A DNA stretch of 6,983 nucleotides, taken from Candidatus Binatota bacterium. GTDB taxonomy: Bacteria; Desulfobacterota; Binatia; Bin18. The translations under genes were made by a program, and so were the position numbers. Shown piece by piece: positions 5,572-6,983 of the stretch. Position 1 is the first letter of the stretch; each line of letters opens with the position of its first letter. The notes under the pieces are model-generated. The model had not been told where the DNA came from and made no database searches. It saw only the letters and a program-made list of their open reading frames with translations. Location of the stretch: contig WTHE01000071.1 of assembly GCA_011523315.1 (NCBI GenBank), positions 1 to 6,983 of the forward strand, written 5' to 3'.

Positions 5572-6492
5572 ATGTTAAGAGGAAGGTTAGGACTCGAAAC
5601 CGCTCGCATTCCTCATGCTGACCGTCATGGCTTGCTGTGGCTGTCCCGGGGCGCCCTCACGGTGCGCGATGGCACCCTTCGTTTCCAACGCGATAGCCCA
5701 CCCGATGCGACAAGCCCATTGGAAAGTGGCAACTACGGAATCCCATTCCAAACACTTTCCATGATCCTGCTCGGGCCGGGCTCCACGGTGAGCCATGACG
5801 CCTTGCGATTAATGGCGCGTCACGGTACCGCGCTCGTCGCAGTCGGCGAGGACGGCGTCAGGTGCTACACGGCCCCGCCGCTCATGCCGGACACATCGGA
5901 AACTGCCCGTCGGCAGATGCGCGCCTGGGGAGACGCCGGCGGCAGCCGCATCACCGTCGCCCGCAAAATGTACGCAATGCGCTTGGGGGAGCTCGTTCCT
6001 CACACGGATATCGACATCCTGCGTGGAATCGAGGGCGCTCGCATGAGACAGACCTACAAGAACTTGGCCCAGCAGCACGGCATTCCGTGGAAAGGCCGTC
6101 GCTACGACCGCAAGAACCCATTGGCCGCTGACATTCCGAATCAGGCCATCAACCACGCCTCTGTCGCGGTTACCTCCGCCGCGGTTATCGCCGTCATGGC
6201 CGTGGGCGCCATCCCGCAGCTGGGCTTCATTCACGAGCATAGCGGCGACGCCTTTGCGCTGGACATTGCCGACCTCTTTCGCGACACCGTCCTGCTGCCG
6301 GCCGCGTTCAAGGCTGCCAAGGCTGCATTGGCAGATCCACACCTCGATATCGAGAGGCATACCCGCAGGACCACGGGCGAGACGCTGCGAACCCAGCGTG
6401 TGGTCCCGAAGATGATCGACCGCATCAAGAAACTGTTCGAAGACATTGACCCCATGCCGGAGTCGTCAACCGGCTCGCCCAACCGGAACTAG
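5572..6492 (+). CDS. cas1e: CRISPR integrase Cas1, type I-E
   Basis: A 306-residue protein, matching the roughly 305 of E. coli Cas1. With Cas2 it captures pre-spacers and inserts them at the leader-repeat junction. The metal-binding residues are all present: E154 in RGIEGARMR, and H221, D231 and D234 in GFIHEHSGDAFALDIADLF. The spacing of +10 and +13 after the histidine equals that of H208, D218 and D221 in E. coli. Other family segments are LLGPGSTVSHDALRLMARHG (66-85) and WKGRRYDRKNP (173-183). The ATG at 5572 has a strong AAGGGGG site (5561-5567). It lies 70 bp after cas6e, so it may have some independent expression. The C-terminal tail from about residue 292 is short and polar. No defect is visible; adaptation should be functional. 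Confidence 0.97.
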   Translation: MLRGRLGLETARIPHADRHGLLWLSRGALTVRDGTLRFQRDSPPDATSPLESGNYGIPFQTLSMILLGPGSTVSHDALRLMARHGTALVAVGEDGVRCYTAPPLMPDTSETARRQMRAWGDAGGSRITVARKMYAMRLGELVPHTDIDILRGIEGARMRQTYKNLAQQHGIPWKGRRYDRKNPLAADIPNQAINHASVAVTSAAVIAVMAVGAIPQLGFIHEHSGDAFALDIADLFRDTVLLPAAFKAAKAALADPHLDIERHTRRTTGETLRTQRVVPKMIDRIKKLFEDIDPMPESSTGSPNRN

Positions 6493-6502
6493 GGAGCAAG
6501 AC

Positions 6503-6790
6503 ATGACAGTCGTGGTCACAATCAATGTCGCGGCACGTTTTCGCGGATTTCTCGCTTCGGCCATGTTGGAGATCGCGCCCGGCGTATACACTTCTCCGAA
6601 CATGACAAAAGGTATCAGGCAAAGAGTCTGGGAAGTCCTTTCACGGTGGCATGACGAACTGCAGAAAGGGACAATAGTAATGACCTGGCGTGAGCCGTCA
6701 GCTGTAGGCGGTCAGCGAATACGGCTTCTTGGAGAAGCGCCCAAGGAGATATTCGACGCCGACGGGATCTACCTGGTGAAATACAATTAG
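6503..6790 (+). CDS. cas2e: CRISPR adaptation protein Cas2, type I-E
   Basis: A 95-residue protein, as expected for Cas2e (E. coli 94). Cas2 dimers bridge two Cas1 dimers and set pre-spacer length. It begins MTVVVTINVAARFRGFLASA (1-20), continues MLEIAPGVYTSP, and has GTIVMTWRE in the centre, closely following the E. coli pattern MLVVVTENVPPRLRGRLAIW and GNVVMAWAT. The ATG at 6503 is 10 bp after the cas1 stop and is preceded by GGGAG (6492-6496). The frame is open further upstream into cas1, but that region does not match the family. The gene ends 44 bp before the first repeat, which is close, so its 3' end may carry part of the array promoter. Confidence 0.96.
   Translation: MTVVVTINVAARFRGFLASAMLEIAPGVYTSPNMTKGIRQRVWEVLSRWHDELQKGTIVMTWREPSAVGGQRIRLLGEAPKEIFDADGIYLVKYN
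6759..6787 (+). promoter_or_regulatory. Possible array promoter at the end of cas2
   Basis: TACAAT (6782-6787) matches five of six -10 bases. The hexamer 17 bp upstream, CCGACG (6759-6764), matches only three of six -35 bases. Transcription would start near 6794, at the left edge of the leader. The 44-bp leader itself has no better pair, so this is the best candidate, but it is weak. Confidence 0.35.
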
Positions 6791-6834
6791 GTCATACCTC
6801 TTGGCGACATGGCAACAAAAAAAGAACGCTTAGA
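6791..6834 (+). promoter_or_regulatory. CRISPR leader
   Basis: The 44 bases between the cas2 stop and the first repeat are AT-richer than the genes and contain an A-tract (6817-6823). Orientation follows from the repeat: its plus strand ends in ATAGACCG, equivalent to the E. coli handle ATAAACCG, so this side is the promoter-proximal, spacer-acquiring end. No IHF consensus (WATCAANNNNTTR) is visible, unlike in E. coli. Confidence 0.75.
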
Positions 6835-6983
6835 GGTTCCCCCGCACACGCGGGGATAGACCGTCGGTCCAGGCCGGCGGATTTGCCGACCCTCCGGTTC
6901 CCCCGCACACGCGGGGATAGACCGGTGACACTGATGGCCGTCCACGTGTCGGCGAAGGTTCCCCCGCACACGCGGGGATAGAC
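6835..6983 (+). CRISPR. Type I-E CRISPR array, leader end, truncated by the window
   Basis: Two complete repeats (6835-6863, 6896-6924) and 27 bases of a third (6957-6983) are identical over their visible length. The 29-bp repeat begins GGTTCCCCC, folds as CCCCGC-ACAC-GCGGGG and ends in GATAGACCG. Both spacers (6864-6895 and 6925-6956) are exactly 32 bp. These are the standard type I-E dimensions, and the repeat is of the same family as the E. coli one. Transcription should run on the plus strand, with Cas6e cutting after the hairpin to leave ATAGACCG as the 5' handle. Neither spacer has an evident match elsewhere in the window. The array continues past the right edge, so its length is unknown. 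Confidence 0.98.

Noticed and set aside
6446..6502. Upstream extension of cas2 into cas1
   Set aside because: The extra 19 codons do not match Cas2e; the ATG at 6503 has its own GGGAG site and the canonical N-terminus.
6787..6969. Open frame on the minus strand across the array (motifs IPACAGEP and YPRVCGG)
   Set aside because: It is a translation of the CRISPR repeats, a well-known annotation artefact; the repetition comes from the 29-bp repeat.

Overview
The window carries most of a type I-E (Cascade) CRISPR-Cas locus on the + strand: the 3' end of cas3, a 271-bp intergenic region, then cse1-cse2-cas7e-cas5e-cas6e, a 70-bp gap, cas1e-cas2e, a short leader, and the first three repeats of a CRISPR array that runs off the right edge. 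The host is a GC-rich bacterium with clear Shine-Dalgarno sites and a sigma70-like promoter. The Cse1, Cas7e and Cas6e sequences look proteobacterial to me (the Cas6e resembles the longer alphaproteobacterial-type form), but I cannot fix the taxon from sequence alone.

Layout. Bases 1-250 are the cas3 C-terminus. Bases 251-521 are AT-richer and regulatory. They hold two diverged copies of the locus's own CRISPR repeat (276-304 and 336-364), pointing opposite to the main array and separated by a 31-nt spacer. A near-consensus promoter (TTGACA-17-TAAAAT, 381-409) and a roughly 105-nt 5' UTR follow. Bases 522-5501 encode the five Cascade subunits in E. coli order, with ATGA overlaps or short gaps that indicate one transcript. 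Bases 5572-6790 encode the adaptation pair Cas1-Cas2. Bases 6791-6834 are the leader, and 6835-6983 are 29-bp repeats with 32-bp spacers.

How it works together. Cas6e should cut the array transcript after the repeat hairpin, leaving an 8-nt 5' handle AUAGACCG. Cse1, Cse2, Cas7e, Cas5e and Cas6e then assemble on the crRNA, and Cas3 degrades the bound target. Cas1-Cas2 add spacers at the leader end.

Most interesting signal. The diverged unit between cas3 and cse1 looks like a stand-alone crRNA gene rather than simple debris. Its upstream repeat keeps the handle, and its downstream repeat keeps the hairpin. Its guide matches 14 of its first 17 positions to DNA just at or after the predicted start of transcription of the Cascade operon. 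This fits the CreR idea of crRNA-like RNAs that direct Cascade to repress its own promoter. It is an inference: the PAM (AAC) is not canonical, and seed positions 7 and 8 are mismatched.
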